From NCBI RefSeq assembly GCF_008824185.1, contig NZ_CP044424.1, positions 35,950 through 99,949 on the forward strand: DNA of 64,000 nt, given 5' to 3'. Shown one piece after another: positions 25,558-34,641 of the stretch; position 1 is the first letter of the stretch; each line of letters opens with the position of its first letter. The position numbers and the translations under genes were made by a program. The notes under the pieces were generated by a model, which saw only the letters and a list, made by a program, of their open reading frames with translations, was not told the origin of the DNA and made no database searches. This stretch comes from Paracoccus pantotrophus (GTDB lineage Bacteria; Pseudomonadota; Alphaproteobacteria; Rhodobacterales; Rhodobacteraceae).

Positions 25558-26915
25558 TCCGAGAAGACCAGCTTGGCGTTGGTCAGCTCGCGTGCACCAA
25601 GCGCGCCCAACTCGCGCCCATAGCCCGATGCTTTTATGCCACCAAAGGGTGCGCGGGGGTCGGAGCGCACGAAGCTGTTGATGAAGACTGCGCCTGCATC
25701 GAGGGCGGAAACCACTCTTGCAACCCGCGCGGCGTCGCCGCTCCAGACTGTCGCGCCGAGACCGAATTCGCTGTCATTTGCCATCGCGATGGCCTGCTTC
25801 TCGTCAGCGACGCGGAAAAGCAGCGCCACCGGACCGAAAATTTCCTCGTGTGCAATCGGGGCATCGTGGGGCAGGTCCGCGATCACGGTGGGGGCGAAGA
25901 AATTCCCGGGCCGCTCGAGTCGCTTGCCGCCGCAGAGAATGCGGCCGCCTTGCGCGACCGCATCCGCGACTTGGCGCTCGGTGTCACGCACGACGCTATC
26001 ACGCGCCAGCGGACCGAATTGGGTTTCGGGTGCAGTCGGGTCGCCAACGGCAAGCGCTTTGACCCCGGAGAGAAATGCGGCCTCGAAGGCATCGTAGACC
26101 GACTCAGCGACCAGGATACGCTTGGCAGCAATGCAGCTTTGCGCATTGTTCGAAAATCGTGAAAGGACCGCCATCTTGACTGCTTTGTCCAGTTCAGCGT
26201 CCTCGAAGACCAGAAAGGGATCCGAGCCGCCCAGCTCGAGCACGACCTTCTTGCCGTTTTCGCCGGCGACCTGCGCCACAGCGCGGCCGGCGGCCGTGCT
26301 GCCGGTGACGGTCGCGGCAGCAATTCGGGGGTCAGCGACGATGCCGGCAACGGCGTCGCGCCGGATTGAGAGGTTTTGGTAAAGTCCCCTCGGAGCCCCG
26401 GCATCCAGCACCAGCTGCTCGAGCGCGTGGGCGCAGCCCTGCACGCTGTCGGAATGCTTGACCAGCACCGTATTGCCCGCCAGCGCTGTCGGGATGAAGA
26501 ACCGCAGCACCTGCCAGAAAGGCAAGTTCCAGGGCATGATCGCGAAGATCGCGCCAAGCGGTTCATAGACCACCCGCGCGTTCAGCCCCTCGATCGGGGA
26601 ATCCGCCAGGTAATCCGGCCCCTTCTCTGCGAAATGGCGCGCGCCGGTGGCGGATTTTCTTACTTCTGCGATGGCCTCGGAAAGGGGCTTACCCATTTCG
26701 CTGGTAATCAGCCTGCCATAGTCCTCGGCTCGGCTCTCCAGAAGTTCAGCGAGCCGCAGCATCAGCGCGACCCGCTCGGGCATGCTCACTTCGCTGCGCC
26801 AGACTGCGGCCGTTTCATGCGCGCGCCGAAGACGAGTCTCGATCTCTGCCGCGTCGTGCGGAGGATAAGTTCCGATCAGCTCTCCGGTCGTCGGATTGCG
26901 GCTTTCTAGGTTCAT
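25554..26915 (-). CDS. Aldehyde dehydrogenase (succinate-semialdehyde dehydrogenase-like)
   Basis: NAD(P)-dependent oxidation of an aldehyde to an acid. At 453 residues it is the shorter GabD/Sad-like type. Motifs: MPWNLPFWQVLRFF, VTGSTAAGRAVAQ, LELGGSDPFLVFEDA (Glu region), NNAQSCIAAKR (catalytic Cys), HEEIFGPVAL and APFGGIKASGYGRELG. First gene of the six-gene minus-strand operon that ends in the GMC oxidoreductase. The pairing suggests alcohol to aldehyde to acid on the imported compound. Confidence 0.93.
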   Translation of the reverse strand: MNLESRNPTTGELIGTYPPHDAAEIETRLRRAHETAAVWRSEVSMPERVALMLRLAELLESRAEDYGRLITSEMGKPLSEAIAEVRKSATGARHFAEKGPDYLADSPIEGLNARVVYEPLGAIFAIMPWNLPFWQVLRFFIPTALAGNTVLVKHSDSVQGCAHALEQLVLDAGAPRGLYQNLSIRRDAVAGIVADPRIAAATVTGSTAAGRAVAQVAGENGKKVVLELGGSDPFLVFEDAELDKAVKMAVLSRFSNNAQSCIAAKRILVAESVYDAFEAAFLSGVKALAVGDPTAPETQFGPLARDSVVRDTERQVADAVAQGGRILCGGKRLERPGNFFAPTVIADLPHDAPIAHEEIFGPVALLFRVADEKQAIAMANDSEFGLGATVWSGDAARVARVVSALDAGAVFINSFVRSDPRAPFGGIKASGYGRELGALGARELTNAKLVFSD

Positions 26916-27087
26916 TTTCTCTCCTCCCAGAGACTTTATTACTGCCTAGTAGGTAAGAGCCGGTACCTCTGGCTGTCCACGCTCCATGCAATGATTGGTC
27001 CAGCATAAGAGAAAAGAGGCTTGATCGACCGGGCTGGAAGATGGCCTGATCGGAGGAAGGGGAACCGCCGACGAGGAGGAGGCGTTC

Positions 27088-29085
27088 GTGAAAAGTTATC
27101 TGCGAATCAGCGCGATACTGGCCTGTTTTGGGCCGAAGTGTCCCGAAAGACGGATCGGCGAGGTGCTTGAGGAGGCTGCAATTCCGGTTTCGACGGGATA
27201 CAAGATCATCGGAGACATGATTAGCGAGGGGCTGCTGCGCCGCACGGAACGTGGCTACATCGCCCTTGGCTCCTCGGCGGAAAGGCTTTTCTATACCCCT
27301 CTGCGTGGGGATATGCCACTCCGCGCCGGGATCGGTTTGACAGGTGCCCGTACCCCGGGCATGCCACGCATGGCGCAACTCGAAACCGACGTGTTGAAGA
27401 TGATTGCGACCGACCGCTACCGCTGCGCGCCACCATTCGTCATCGGCTTCGCCAACGCCTCGGATGCTCATCCATGGCGCCAGGCGCTCGAGCGCAGCTT
27501 GCTGCACGCGGCCCAAGCCCAAAGTGAAATCGTGGCGCGGGTGATCGTGCGTAACGCAGAGAATGACCCCGATCTGCAAAGCGCGCAGTTGCGCGAGATG
27601 TGGCAGGAAGGGGCGGACATTTGCATCATCAGCGCGGCCTCGGAACGGCATCCCGGCTTGGAAGCCACGATTGCGGATTTGGCGGGTCGGGGTCTGCCAA
27701 TGGTCGGTGTGGATCGGTTCTGCGGCGATGGAGAGACACTGGTTTCGCTGGTGACGGCATCGGACGTGACAGTCGGACGTATCAGCGCCCTCTGGCTGGC
27801 CGAACGGCTGGGTGGGCAGGGCCGGGTCGCACTGCTCTCCGGGCTGGAAAGCGCCTCCCCCAGCAAGTTGAGGCTGGAGGCGGCCTTGCAGACCTTCTCT
27901 CGCTTCCCGGGGATCGAACTGGCGGCCGTCGATTACACCGACTGGCTGGCAGATCGGGGCTATGCCGCAATTCGCGGTCATCTTGCACGGGGGTGGATGC
28001 CCGACGGGGTCTGGTGCGATTCCGGACTGCAAGGCATCGGTGCGATCAACGCCTTTCTCGATGCTGGCTTCCAGCGTGGCGAGATACCGCCTCATACCGG
28101 CGGCGAGCTGAATCTTATGTATAAGATGGCGGTTCAAGAGCGAATTCCACTCTGCGGGCTGGACTATCCGGCCGCCATGGGCGCGGCCAGCGTCCAGGTG
28201 GCGCTGAACGTGCTCTTTGGTCGGTCGGTGCCGCGTATCGTCGAGGCAGATCTGCAGGTCGTCGTAACGCGCGGGCACGAGACCCCGTCGGTGCGGGCAG
28301 ACATCCAAGCGGAGAAGAAAGTGGACTGGAGCAGTCCCGATAGCCATGTGCATGCAGCCGGGCGACTTCGCCGCCGCAAGGCATCAATACTTAGGCGGAG
28401 CAACAAGGACGCGGCTGTCAGGTCCCCGGTGTCGGTTACGCGGCCAGGCTATAGCGAGTCGGTACGGCGGCTGGTAGACATCGTCACGCTGGTCGCCACG
28501 GAGCCAATAAGCACAGCCTATCAGATCTCGCAATTGCTCCGTCTACCAAAGAGTTCAGCTTACCAAACGATCGACGATTTGGAGTTCTTGTCATGGCTCA
28601 CCCGTGACGTGGAGGGAAATCTTCTGATCGGGTCCGTTCCCCAGAGCATCTCCCTCGCCGCGCGGGGCTTCGAATTTGCGGGCCATCTCCTCCCGGTGTT
28701 GGTGCGTTACCTGCGGGACCAGACCGGCGAGACCGCTTTCGCCGCCAGTCTGGGTTCAGAGCTGCAGATCGGGATCCACCTCGGCGGTTACAATCTCAAC
28801 AGCGAGCGCTTCAAGCCATTCGAAAGCGTCAGGGTCGAGGCGGACTCGCCCGCCCCCCTAGATGGCTCGCAGCTGCTGCGATGCGCTGGGGCGCGGCACG
28901 AGGGACGAACGAAAACGCGCTTTATGATGTTGCCCTTGGTGCAATCCAGTCCCGGGTTCGCAGCCGCGCAACTTGTCTTGGGCTTTTGCTGGAGCGGCGC
29001 GAGCACGGACGAAGCGCCGCTGCGGGAGCACTTGCGCGAAGTGCGCAAGCATCTCATGGGAGACGCGGCTATGGTGCTTGCCTGA
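27088..29085 (+). CDS. Unusual regulator: IclR-like HTH, binding-protein-like sensor, second IclR-like HTH and effector-like tail
   Basis: A 665-residue cytoplasmic protein without a signal peptide, starting at GTG 27088 after GAGGAGGAGG. Residues about 1-60 form an IclR-type winged HTH (ISAILACFGP, then IPVSTGYKIIGDMISEGLL). Residues about 95-415 resemble a type I solute-binding protein (FVIGFANASDAHPWRQALE, GRGLPMVGVDRFCGDGE, MPDGVWCDSGLQGIGAINAF). After a basic linker, residues about 450-510 form a second IclR-like HTH (SVRRLVDIVTLVATEP, LRLPKSSAYQTIDDLEFLSW), and the remainder resembles an IclR effector domain. Divergent from the transporter operon, which it probably controls. Domain calls are by eye. 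Confidence 0.75.
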   Translation: MKSYLRISAILACFGPKCPERRIGEVLEEAAIPVSTGYKIIGDMISEGLLRRTERGYIALGSSAERLFYTPLRGDMPLRAGIGLTGARTPGMPRMAQLETDVLKMIATDRYRCAPPFVIGFANASDAHPWRQALERSLLHAAQAQSEIVARVIVRNAENDPDLQSAQLREMWQEGADICIISAASERHPGLEATIADLAGRGLPMVGVDRFCGDGETLVSLVTASDVTVGRISALWLAERLGGQGRVALLSGLESASPSKLRLEAALQTFSRFPGIELAAVDYTDWLADRGYAAIRGHLARGWMPDGVWCDSGLQGIGAINAFLDAGFQRGEIPPHTGGELNLMYKMAVQERIPLCGLDYPAAMGAASVQVALNVLFGRSVPRIVEADLQVVVTRGHETPSVRADIQAEKKVDWSSPDSHVHAAGRLRRRKASILRRSNKDAAVRSPVSVTRPGYSESVRRLVDIVTLVATEPISTAYQISQLLRLPKSSAYQTIDDLEFLSWLTRDVEGNLLIGSVPQSISLAARGFEFAGHLLPVLVRYLRDQTGETAFAASLGSELQIGIHLGGYNLNSERFKPFESVRVEADSPAPLDGSQLLRCAGARHEGRTKTRFMMLPLVQSSPGFAAAQLVLGFCWSGASTDEAPLREHLREVRKHLMGDAAMVLA

Positions 29086-29743
29086 GAAAACCCAGCAGCA
29101 TTTCCGTGGCGTCGGCGCTGCGCTTGTCCAGCCAGGCGTCGTCGACCGGCAGCTTGAAGACGGCCTTTAGGGTATGGGTGTTGGAAATCGGAAAATAGCA
29201 GAGCGAAGCGATGAAGACATAGAAGTCGACCGGATCTATGTCGTCGCGGAAGAGGCCCGCGCCGATGCCGCGTTTCAGTACTTCACCGACCCGCTCAACC
29301 AGCACGGATTGAATCAGAGGTGCATCGCCGACCTGCCGGATGGTCTGGCCGCCCCGCAGGTTCTCGATCGCCAGCATTGAGACGAACCAAGGGTTGCGGC
29401 GGAAATGGTTCATCGTAAATCGAACGAGCTCGCGAATTGCGGCCTCGGGGGGCAATGCGTCAAGGTCGAGATGCTTTTCAGCTTGCCTGATGCGCACATA
29501 GGCCTCGCGCAGGGCCGCGGCGTAGATCGTATCCTTGTCGCCAAAGTATTCATAGATCATCGGCTTGCTAACGCCCGCCCCCTCGGCCACGCGATCAACC
29601 CGCGCCCCGGAATGCCCATGGGTCGAGAATTCCTCAAGCGCGGCTTGCAGGATGCGCTGCTTCGTCGCCTCAGCATCGCGCTTGCGTGGGCGGCTGATCT
29701 TATGGGATGTCATAGGCGCGGCCGAGTGATGGTGGGTCGCCAA
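29069..29743 (-). CDS. TetR/AcrR-family transcriptional regulator
   Basis: 224-residue one-component regulator. The N-terminal HTH (residues about 20-65) reads ATKQRILQAALEEFSTHGHS then GVSKPMIYEYFGDKDTIY. The C-terminal all-helical ligand domain resembles the RutR-type TetR_C (FTMNHFRRNPWFVSMLAIEN). An in-frame ATG at 29713 is an alternative start. It converges with the large regulator gene, the two coding ends overlapping by 17 bp. It sits upstream of no obvious target; the glycerate kinase operon or the sugar transporter are candidates. Confidence 0.9.
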   Translation of the reverse strand: MATHHHSAAPMTSHKISRPRKRDAEATKQRILQAALEEFSTHGHSGARVDRVAEGAGVSKPMIYEYFGDKDTIYAAALREAYVRIRQAEKHLDLDALPPEAAIRELVRFTMNHFRRNPWFVSMLAIENLRGGQTIRQVGDAPLIQSVLVERVGEVLKRGIGAGLFRDDIDPVDFYVFIASLCYFPISNTHTLKAVFKLPVDDAWLDKRSADATEMLLGFLRQAP

Positions 29744-29804
29744 GTTGGTAGCCTCTCAACGCCTGCAAGGCAACAGAGAGGTGGAGGTGCAGCGCAGCGG
29801 AACG

Positions 29805-31121
29805 TCAAAGGACCAGCGCGACGCGGAAATCATTGACATTGGTATGCGTCGGACCGGTCTGGACCAGCGCCTGATTGCGCTCGAAGAAGGTCCATGCGTC
29901 GTGTTCTTCGAGCGCACGGCGGGCGTCCGTTCGATCAAAGGGTTTGCCGCCTTGCCAAATGGCTCCGGCATTATGCTCTGATCCGTCCCTTCCGTCGGTG
30001 TCGCAGGCCATTGCCGAAATGCGCGCAGAATAGGCAGCGGTCATCAGGAAACTCAGCAAATACTCGCTGCAGCGCCCCCCCTTCCCTGCGCCGTTCCGCA
30101 CGGTTACGGTCGTCTCCCCTCCGGAAATAAAGGCAACCGGCGGCGCAAAGGGCTGGCCATGCCGCAGAGACTGCTGCGCTATGCCGGCCATCACCCGACC
30201 AACGTCAACAGCCTCGCCCTCGATCGCGTCGCCAAGAATGCAGGGGGTCACGCCGGCTGCGCGGGCGACGCTGGCGGCGGCTTCTAGCGCGCCTTGGGGC
30301 GAGGCCACGATGACGTGCCTTGGCGCGGGCCCGAGGTGCGCGGCCCGGGCTGACTGGTCGGCCGCGCGTTCCAGGTGCGCACGGGCACGGGCCGGAAGGG
30401 CGATACCGTGGCGCGCGATTACCGCAAGTGCTTCGGCCGCGCTGCCTACCGATGGAAAGGTTGGGCCCGATCCAATCAGTTCGGCGCGATCCCCGGGGAT
30501 GTCGCTGACAAGGTAGGTCAGAACGGTTGCCTCCTTGGCAGCCGCTGCCAGACGGCCGCCCTTGATCGCCGAAAACTGCTGCCGAACGAGGTTCATTTCA
30601 TCGATTGGCGCGCCCGACCTCAGCAGCATCCGGGTGACGGACTGCTTGTCCGCCAGGGTAAGGCCATCCGCCGGAGCGGCCAGAAGGGCGGAAGCTCCAC
30701 CAGAAAGCAGGACGACCAGGGTATCCCGCGGACCAAGTGTCCCGGCAAGCGCCAGCATTCGTGCGGCCGCCTCAGCACTTCGGCCGTCCGGGACTGGGTG
30801 CGAGGCTTCCACCTGTTCCAGCCCGCGCAGCCGAAGTCGCGCCCCCTCCGGCACGACGATCAGCCCCTCGCAAGGACCCCACATCTGTTCCAGAACCTGT
30901 GCCATTCGTGCGCTCGCCTTGCCCGCGCCCAGCACGAGAAGGCGCCCATCCGCAGGCCGCTGAGGCAGAGCCGCGCGCAGGCCAGGACCTGGATCTGCCG
31001 CCGCCAGGGCCGCTTCGAGCATCGCCTGCATCAGGGTAGTAGGATCAACCGCCAATGGTGCCGTGCTCGACGCAGTGGAAGGAAGTGCCTCGGGTGTTTC
31101 GGCCGAAGACCCTAGCAACAT
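29805..31121 (-). CDS. Glycerate 2-kinase (GckA/TtuD type, DUF4147 + MOFRL)
   Basis: Phosphorylates D-glycerate to 2-phosphoglycerate, connecting the upstream pathway to lower glycolysis; older annotation calls this family hydroxypyruvate reductase. The 438-residue protein has the N-terminal DUF4147 domain (LLVLGAGKASARMAQVLEQM, VVLLSGGASALLAAP, MNLVRQQFSAIKGGRLAAA) and the C-terminal MOFRL domain (GGRCSEYLLSF, ACDTDGRDGSE, TGPTHTNVNDFRVALV). It overlaps the isomerase gene by 10 bp as last gene of a four-gene operon, which suggests that the operon's aldol cleavage yields glycerate or a precursor. Confidence 0.92.
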   Translation of the reverse strand: MLLGSSAETPEALPSTASSTAPLAVDPTTLMQAMLEAALAAADPGPGLRAALPQRPADGRLLVLGAGKASARMAQVLEQMWGPCEGLIVVPEGARLRLRGLEQVEASHPVPDGRSAEAAARMLALAGTLGPRDTLVVLLSGGASALLAAPADGLTLADKQSVTRMLLRSGAPIDEMNLVRQQFSAIKGGRLAAAAKEATVLTYLVSDIPGDRAELIGSGPTFPSVGSAAEALAVIARHGIALPARARAHLERAADQSARAAHLGPAPRHVIVASPQGALEAAASVARAAGVTPCILGDAIEGEAVDVGRVMAGIAQQSLRHGQPFAPPVAFISGGETTVTVRNGAGKGGRCSEYLLSFLMTAAYSARISAMACDTDGRDGSEHNAGAIWQGGKPFDRTDARRALEEHDAWTFFERNQALVQTGPTHTNVNDFRVALVL

Positions 31122-31981
31122 GTCCGCCCCCGTTCGATGAGAGTTTGCAGGACTTCATCAGGGTCGCGTTTCCACCAATTCAGCTCCGAGAAGATTTCAA
31201 CTTCGTTGAGACCGGTGAAACTCTCAGCCTCGACGGCGGCGCGCAGGCCTCGGAGGTCGATCACACCATCGCCCATCATGCCTCTGTCCGTGAGCAGGTC
31301 CCGCGTAGGCACCAGCCAGTCGCAAATATGAAAGGCCAGTATCCGTTCTTGGCCGGCCCGCCTCAGCTGCGGAAGAAGGTCCGGGTCCCACCAGACATGG
31401 TAGACATCGACGGCCGCGCCGATCCCCGGCCCCAACTGGTCGCAGATGTCCAGCGCCTGACCCAGCGTGTTTACGCAAGCGCGATCGGCGGCGTACATAG
31501 GATGCAGGGGCTCGATTGCGATGGGCATGTCCACAGTCCGGGCATAGTCCAGAGTCTTCGCCAGCCCTTCGGTCACGATCCCTCGCGCACCGACGATGTC
31601 CTTCGAGCCTTCGGGGAGTCCACCCACGACCATAACAAGGCACTCCGCGCCGATGGCCACGGCCTCGTCGATGGCGCGCTTGTTGTCGTCGATCACGGCA
31701 TCGGTCAGCGCGCCTTCGGCGGTGTACCAGCCACCCCGGCAGAGCCCCGAGACCCGAAGTTCGTTGCCCCGGATCATGCGCGCTGCCTCTTCCAGGCCTG
31801 CCTCGTGGATCTTGTCGCGCCAAGGCGCGATGCCACCAAGGCCGTGCCGAAGGCAGCCTTCGACGCATTCCTTGAGGTTCCATTGTTCGCGGACGGTCGC
31901 GGTGTTGAGCGACAGCCGCGCCGCGGAGATGCCAGCCTCGAGCGCGGGCGGCGCGGCGGATTTTGTGTCAAGAACCGCCAT
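31112..31981 (-). CDS. Sugar phosphate isomerase/epimerase-like TIM barrel
   Basis: AP-endonuclease-2-type TIM barrel of 289 residues, the fold used by xylose isomerase-like and IolE/IolI enzymes. Metal ligands are likely in IAIEPLHPMY (Glu), AVDVYHVWWDP (Asp), AFHICDW (His) and EVEIFSE (Glu). It follows the DUF993 gene after one base and overlaps the kinase gene. It probably isomerises or epimerises the oxidised sugar produced by the Gfo/Idh/MocA enzyme. No exact substrate can be assigned. Confidence 0.85.
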   Translation of the reverse strand: MAVLDTKSAAPPALEAGISAARLSLNTATVREQWNLKECVEGCLRHGLGGIAPWRDKIHEAGLEEAARMIRGNELRVSGLCRGGWYTAEGALTDAVIDDNKRAIDEAVAIGAECLVMVVGGLPEGSKDIVGARGIVTEGLAKTLDYARTVDMPIAIEPLHPMYAADRACVNTLGQALDICDQLGPGIGAAVDVYHVWWDPDLLPQLRRAGQERILAFHICDWLVPTRDLLTDRGMMGDGVIDLRGLRAAVEAESFTGLNEVEIFSELNWWKRDPDEVLQTLIERGRTCC

Positions 31982-31982
31982 G

Positions 31983-33152
31983 TCAGACTCCCACGCCGCG
32001 CGCAGCGAAGACCGGACGGGCGCGCGCCGCCGCCTCTTCGGGGTCGGGGAAAAGCCCAGCCGCGCTGGCCAGCCGCACGATCTCGGCCAGGTGGCGAGTC
32101 GAGCGGGTGCTTTCCTGTCCGCCGATCATGGTGAAATGATCTTGGTGGCCGTTCAGATAGGCCAGGAACACCACGCCCGTCTTATAGAAGCGCGTCGGTG
32201 CGCGGAAGATATGACGCGAGAGCGGCACAGTCGGGTCGAAGGCCGCCCGATATTCAGCCTCATCGCCGCCGCCAAGCGCTGTGAGCGCGCGAGCCGCGAC
32301 CCCTGCGATCGGGTCGAAGATCCCCAGAAGCGCATGGGAACAGCCCTGATCATCGCCGGCGATGAGGTCGGGATAGTTGAAGTCGTCGCCGGTATACATG
32401 CGGACGCCTTCGGGCAGACGGCGGCGCATCGCGATCTCCTTCTCCGCCGAGAGGAGCGAGATCTTGATGCCGTCGATCTTGGCGGCATTGGACTCGATCA
32501 CCTGGAGGCAGGCTTCCATCGCCTCCTGGTGGTCGGACGAGCCCCAGTACCCCGCGAGAGCGGGGTCGAACATCTCGCCCAGCCAGTGCAGAATCGCCGG
32601 CTGCTGCAGCCCCGACAGGACGCGGCCATAGACGTGGGCATAGTCGTCGGGCGATTTCGCGACGGCGGCGAGCGCCCGAGACGCCATCAGGATCACGCGC
32701 GAGCCGGTGGCCTCCACCGCCTCGCATTGTTCCTCATAGGCGGCGATCACGTCGTCGATGGTAGTCTCAGGCGAGGGCGTCAGATGATCGGTCCCTGCAC
32801 CGCTGGCAATCAGATGACCGCCGGCCTTGGCCACCGCCTGACTTCGCTGGATCAGCTCCAGCGAAGTGGGCCAGTCGAGGCCCATGCCGCGCTGCGCGGT
32901 ATCCATCGCCTCGGCCACGCCGAAGCCCAGTGACCAGAGATGTTCGCGGAAGGCGAGCGTCCGGTCCCAGTCGATGGCCGCATTGATCCAGGGATCGCAG
33001 TCGGCCAGAGGATCGGCCACCACATGAGCCGCCGCATAGGCCGTGCGGGTCCAGCCGTCTGAGTGCTCTGGCGCTACACCGGGCGCCAAGGTGAAGGACG
33101 TTATCTGCCCGCACTCGTCGGGCAGCATCAACGTTGCGGATTGGATCAGCAT
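31983..33152 (-). CDS. DUF993 protein, dihydrodipicolinate synthase/aldolase-like
   Basis: 389-residue cytoplasmic TIM barrel of the DUF993 family, distantly related to DapA/KDPG-type lyases. Features include GWTRTAYAAAHVVADP near residue 33, the conserved GHQDHFTMIGG stretch and a lysine in KIDGIKISLL that could be the Schiff-base residue. Family members occur with Gfo/Idh/MocA dehydrogenases and TIM-barrel isomerases in sugar operons. An aldol or retro-aldol step giving a C3 unit is inferred; no characterised activity is known to me for this branch. Confidence 0.8.
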   Translation of the reverse strand: MLIQSATLMLPDECGQITSFTLAPGVAPEHSDGWTRTAYAAAHVVADPLADCDPWINAAIDWDRTLAFREHLWSLGFGVAEAMDTAQRGMGLDWPTSLELIQRSQAVAKAGGHLIASGAGTDHLTPSPETTIDDVIAAYEEQCEAVEATGSRVILMASRALAAVAKSPDDYAHVYGRVLSGLQQPAILHWLGEMFDPALAGYWGSSDHQEAMEACLQVIESNAAKIDGIKISLLSAEKEIAMRRRLPEGVRMYTGDDFNYPDLIAGDDQGCSHALLGIFDPIAGVAARALTALGGGDEAEYRAAFDPTVPLSRHIFRAPTRFYKTGVVFLAYLNGHQDHFTMIGGQESTRSTRHLAEIVRLASAAGLFPDPEEAAARARPVFAARGVGV

Positions 33153-33154
33153 GC

Positions 33155-34315
33155 TTAAACCTCCAGCGGCTCGAGATCGACCCAGCGGCGCTCGCGCCAG
33201 CTTTGGTATCCGGCCTCAGCCAGCTGCACGCCCTTGGCGCCTTCTAGAAGCGTGTATTTCCAGGGCGTGTCCTCGGCCACGTGGCGCAGGAACTGCTCCC
33301 ATTGCACCTTGAAGCCGTTGTCGAAGTCCTGGTTGTCTGGGACCTCTTCCCAACCTTCCTGAAAATTCATAGTCTGCGGCTCGTCGGGGTTCCAGACTGG
33401 CTTCGGCGTGTTCACCCGGTGCTGGGATTTGCACGAATGGAGGCCGGCGATGGCCGAGCCATGCGTGCCGTCGACCTGGAAGGTCACGAGGTCGTCGCGA
33501 TATACGCGGGTGCACCAACTGGAATTAATATGCGCCACGATATCGCCTTCGGGCCCGTCAAGCAGGAAGCTCGCATAGGCGGCGTCATCGGCGGTGGCCT
33601 TGTAGGTCTCGCCGGCCTCGTCGATGCGTGCCGGGATATGGGTGGCGCCGAGGCAGGAGACGGATTTCACCGGGGCCACAACGTTGTCGAGCACGTAGCG
33701 CCAGTGGCAGAGCATGTCCGAGATCATGCCGCCGCCATCCTCGGCGCGGTAGTTCCAGGACGGGCGCTGAGACGGCATCCAGTCGCCTTCGAAGACCCAA
33801 TAGCCGAACTCGCCCTTCACCGACAGGATGCGGCCGAAGAACCCGCTGTCGCGAAGACGCTTGAGCTTTAGAAGCCCCGGCAAGTCGAGCTTGTCATGCA
33901 CGATACCGTTCTTGACGCCCTTTTCTTTAGCGTAGCGGGCGATGGCGATCGCGTCTTCCAGCCCCTCCGAGACGGGCTTTTCCGAATATACGTGCTTGCC
34001 GGCGTCGATGGCCTTCTTTAGCAGCGTCGGGCGAAGCTGGGTCGAGGCAGCATCGAAGAAGATCGTGTCATAGGGGTTGCTCAGAGCCGCGTCCAAATCA
34101 TCGGTAAAACGCTCAATTCCTAGTTGGTTACTTAGCGCCGCCACTTTGTCACGGTTGCGACCGACGATGATTGGATCGGGCATCAGCTGAGAACCATTCG
34201 AAAGGGTGACGCCACCTTGGGCGCGGATCGCCAGAATTGAGCGGATCAGGTGTTGATTCATCCCCATGCGGCCGGTGACGCCGTGCATAATGATGCCGAT
34301 TTTTTCAGTACTCAC
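33155..34315 (-). CDS. Gfo/Idh/MocA-family oxidoreductase
   Basis: NAD(P)-dependent sugar dehydrogenase, 386 residues. The N-terminal Rossmann domain starts KIGIIMHGVTGRMGMNQHL; the catalytic Lys is in VYSEKPVSEGLEDAIA (EKP motif). The C-terminal domain carries RAEDGGGMISDMLCHWRYVL and GDWMPSQRPSWNYR. First gene of the operon with DUF993, isomerase and glycerate kinase. Probably oxidises a sugar at C-1 or C-3, giving the keto sugar for the next enzymes. Confidence 0.92.
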   Translation of the reverse strand: MSTEKIGIIMHGVTGRMGMNQHLIRSILAIRAQGGVTLSNGSQLMPDPIIVGRNRDKVAALSNQLGIERFTDDLDAALSNPYDTIFFDAASTQLRPTLLKKAIDAGKHVYSEKPVSEGLEDAIAIARYAKEKGVKNGIVHDKLDLPGLLKLKRLRDSGFFGRILSVKGEFGYWVFEGDWMPSQRPSWNYRAEDGGGMISDMLCHWRYVLDNVVAPVKSVSCLGATHIPARIDEAGETYKATADDAAYASFLLDGPEGDIVAHINSSWCTRVYRDDLVTFQVDGTHGSAIAGLHSCKSQHRVNTPKPVWNPDEPQTMNFQEGWEEVPDNQDFDNGFKVQWEQFLRHVAEDTPWKYTLLEGAKGVQLAEAGYQSWRERRWVDLEPLEV

Positions 34316-34493
34316 GTTATGTCTCCTTGTTCGCCCAACGGGCTCCGTCGCAGTGGCTCCTGAGGCAGGCCGCGATTCTCGATGCTTGCTGCTTAGGCGT
34401 TGCGCCCAGACAGCGCTTGCGGGTTCCTCTGTTCCACGTCGCGCTCAGCGGTTGTTACTGGTCGGTAGGTTATGGCGTCCACCGTTCGAAGCG

Positions 34494-34508
34494 ATATTGG
34501 TCCGATAT
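34494..34508. promoter_or_regulatory. Candidate operator dyad upstream of the Gfo operon
   Basis: ATATTGGTCCGATAT is a 15-bp near-perfect dyad (one mismatched pair) 179 bp upstream of the Gfo gene start. The core TTGGTCC resembles FadR/GntR-type half sites. ATTGGTCC also occurs at 26997-27004 in the divergent promoter of the transporter operon. Confidence 0.4.
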
Positions 34509-34530
34509 GAGAGAATTGTGTGAGTGATAT

Positions 34531-34641
34531 ACGCGGGTTGACGTGCAGCCCGCGATCTTCGAGGCCTTCGACGGGTTCCTTTCGGCCATCATCGAAGATG
34601 CGCGCCAGGCGGGCACGCTCGATGTCGGGCTAGGCCAGCGG
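34531..34641 (+). pseudogene. Possible 3' fragment of a TetR-type regulator gene
   Basis: An open stretch without start codon reads VQPAIFEAFDGFLSAIIEDA followed by RQAGTLD, which resembles the ligand-domain helix of TetR regulators. It is cut at both ends. The 314-bp gap 34316-34629 otherwise contains the Gfo promoter region and no other gene. Confidence 0.3.

Noticed and set aside
26815..28353. 512-codon minus-strand frame opposite the large regulator
   Set aside because: It overlaps both the ALDH start and the regulator; the plus-strand protein has clear HTH and sensor motifs.
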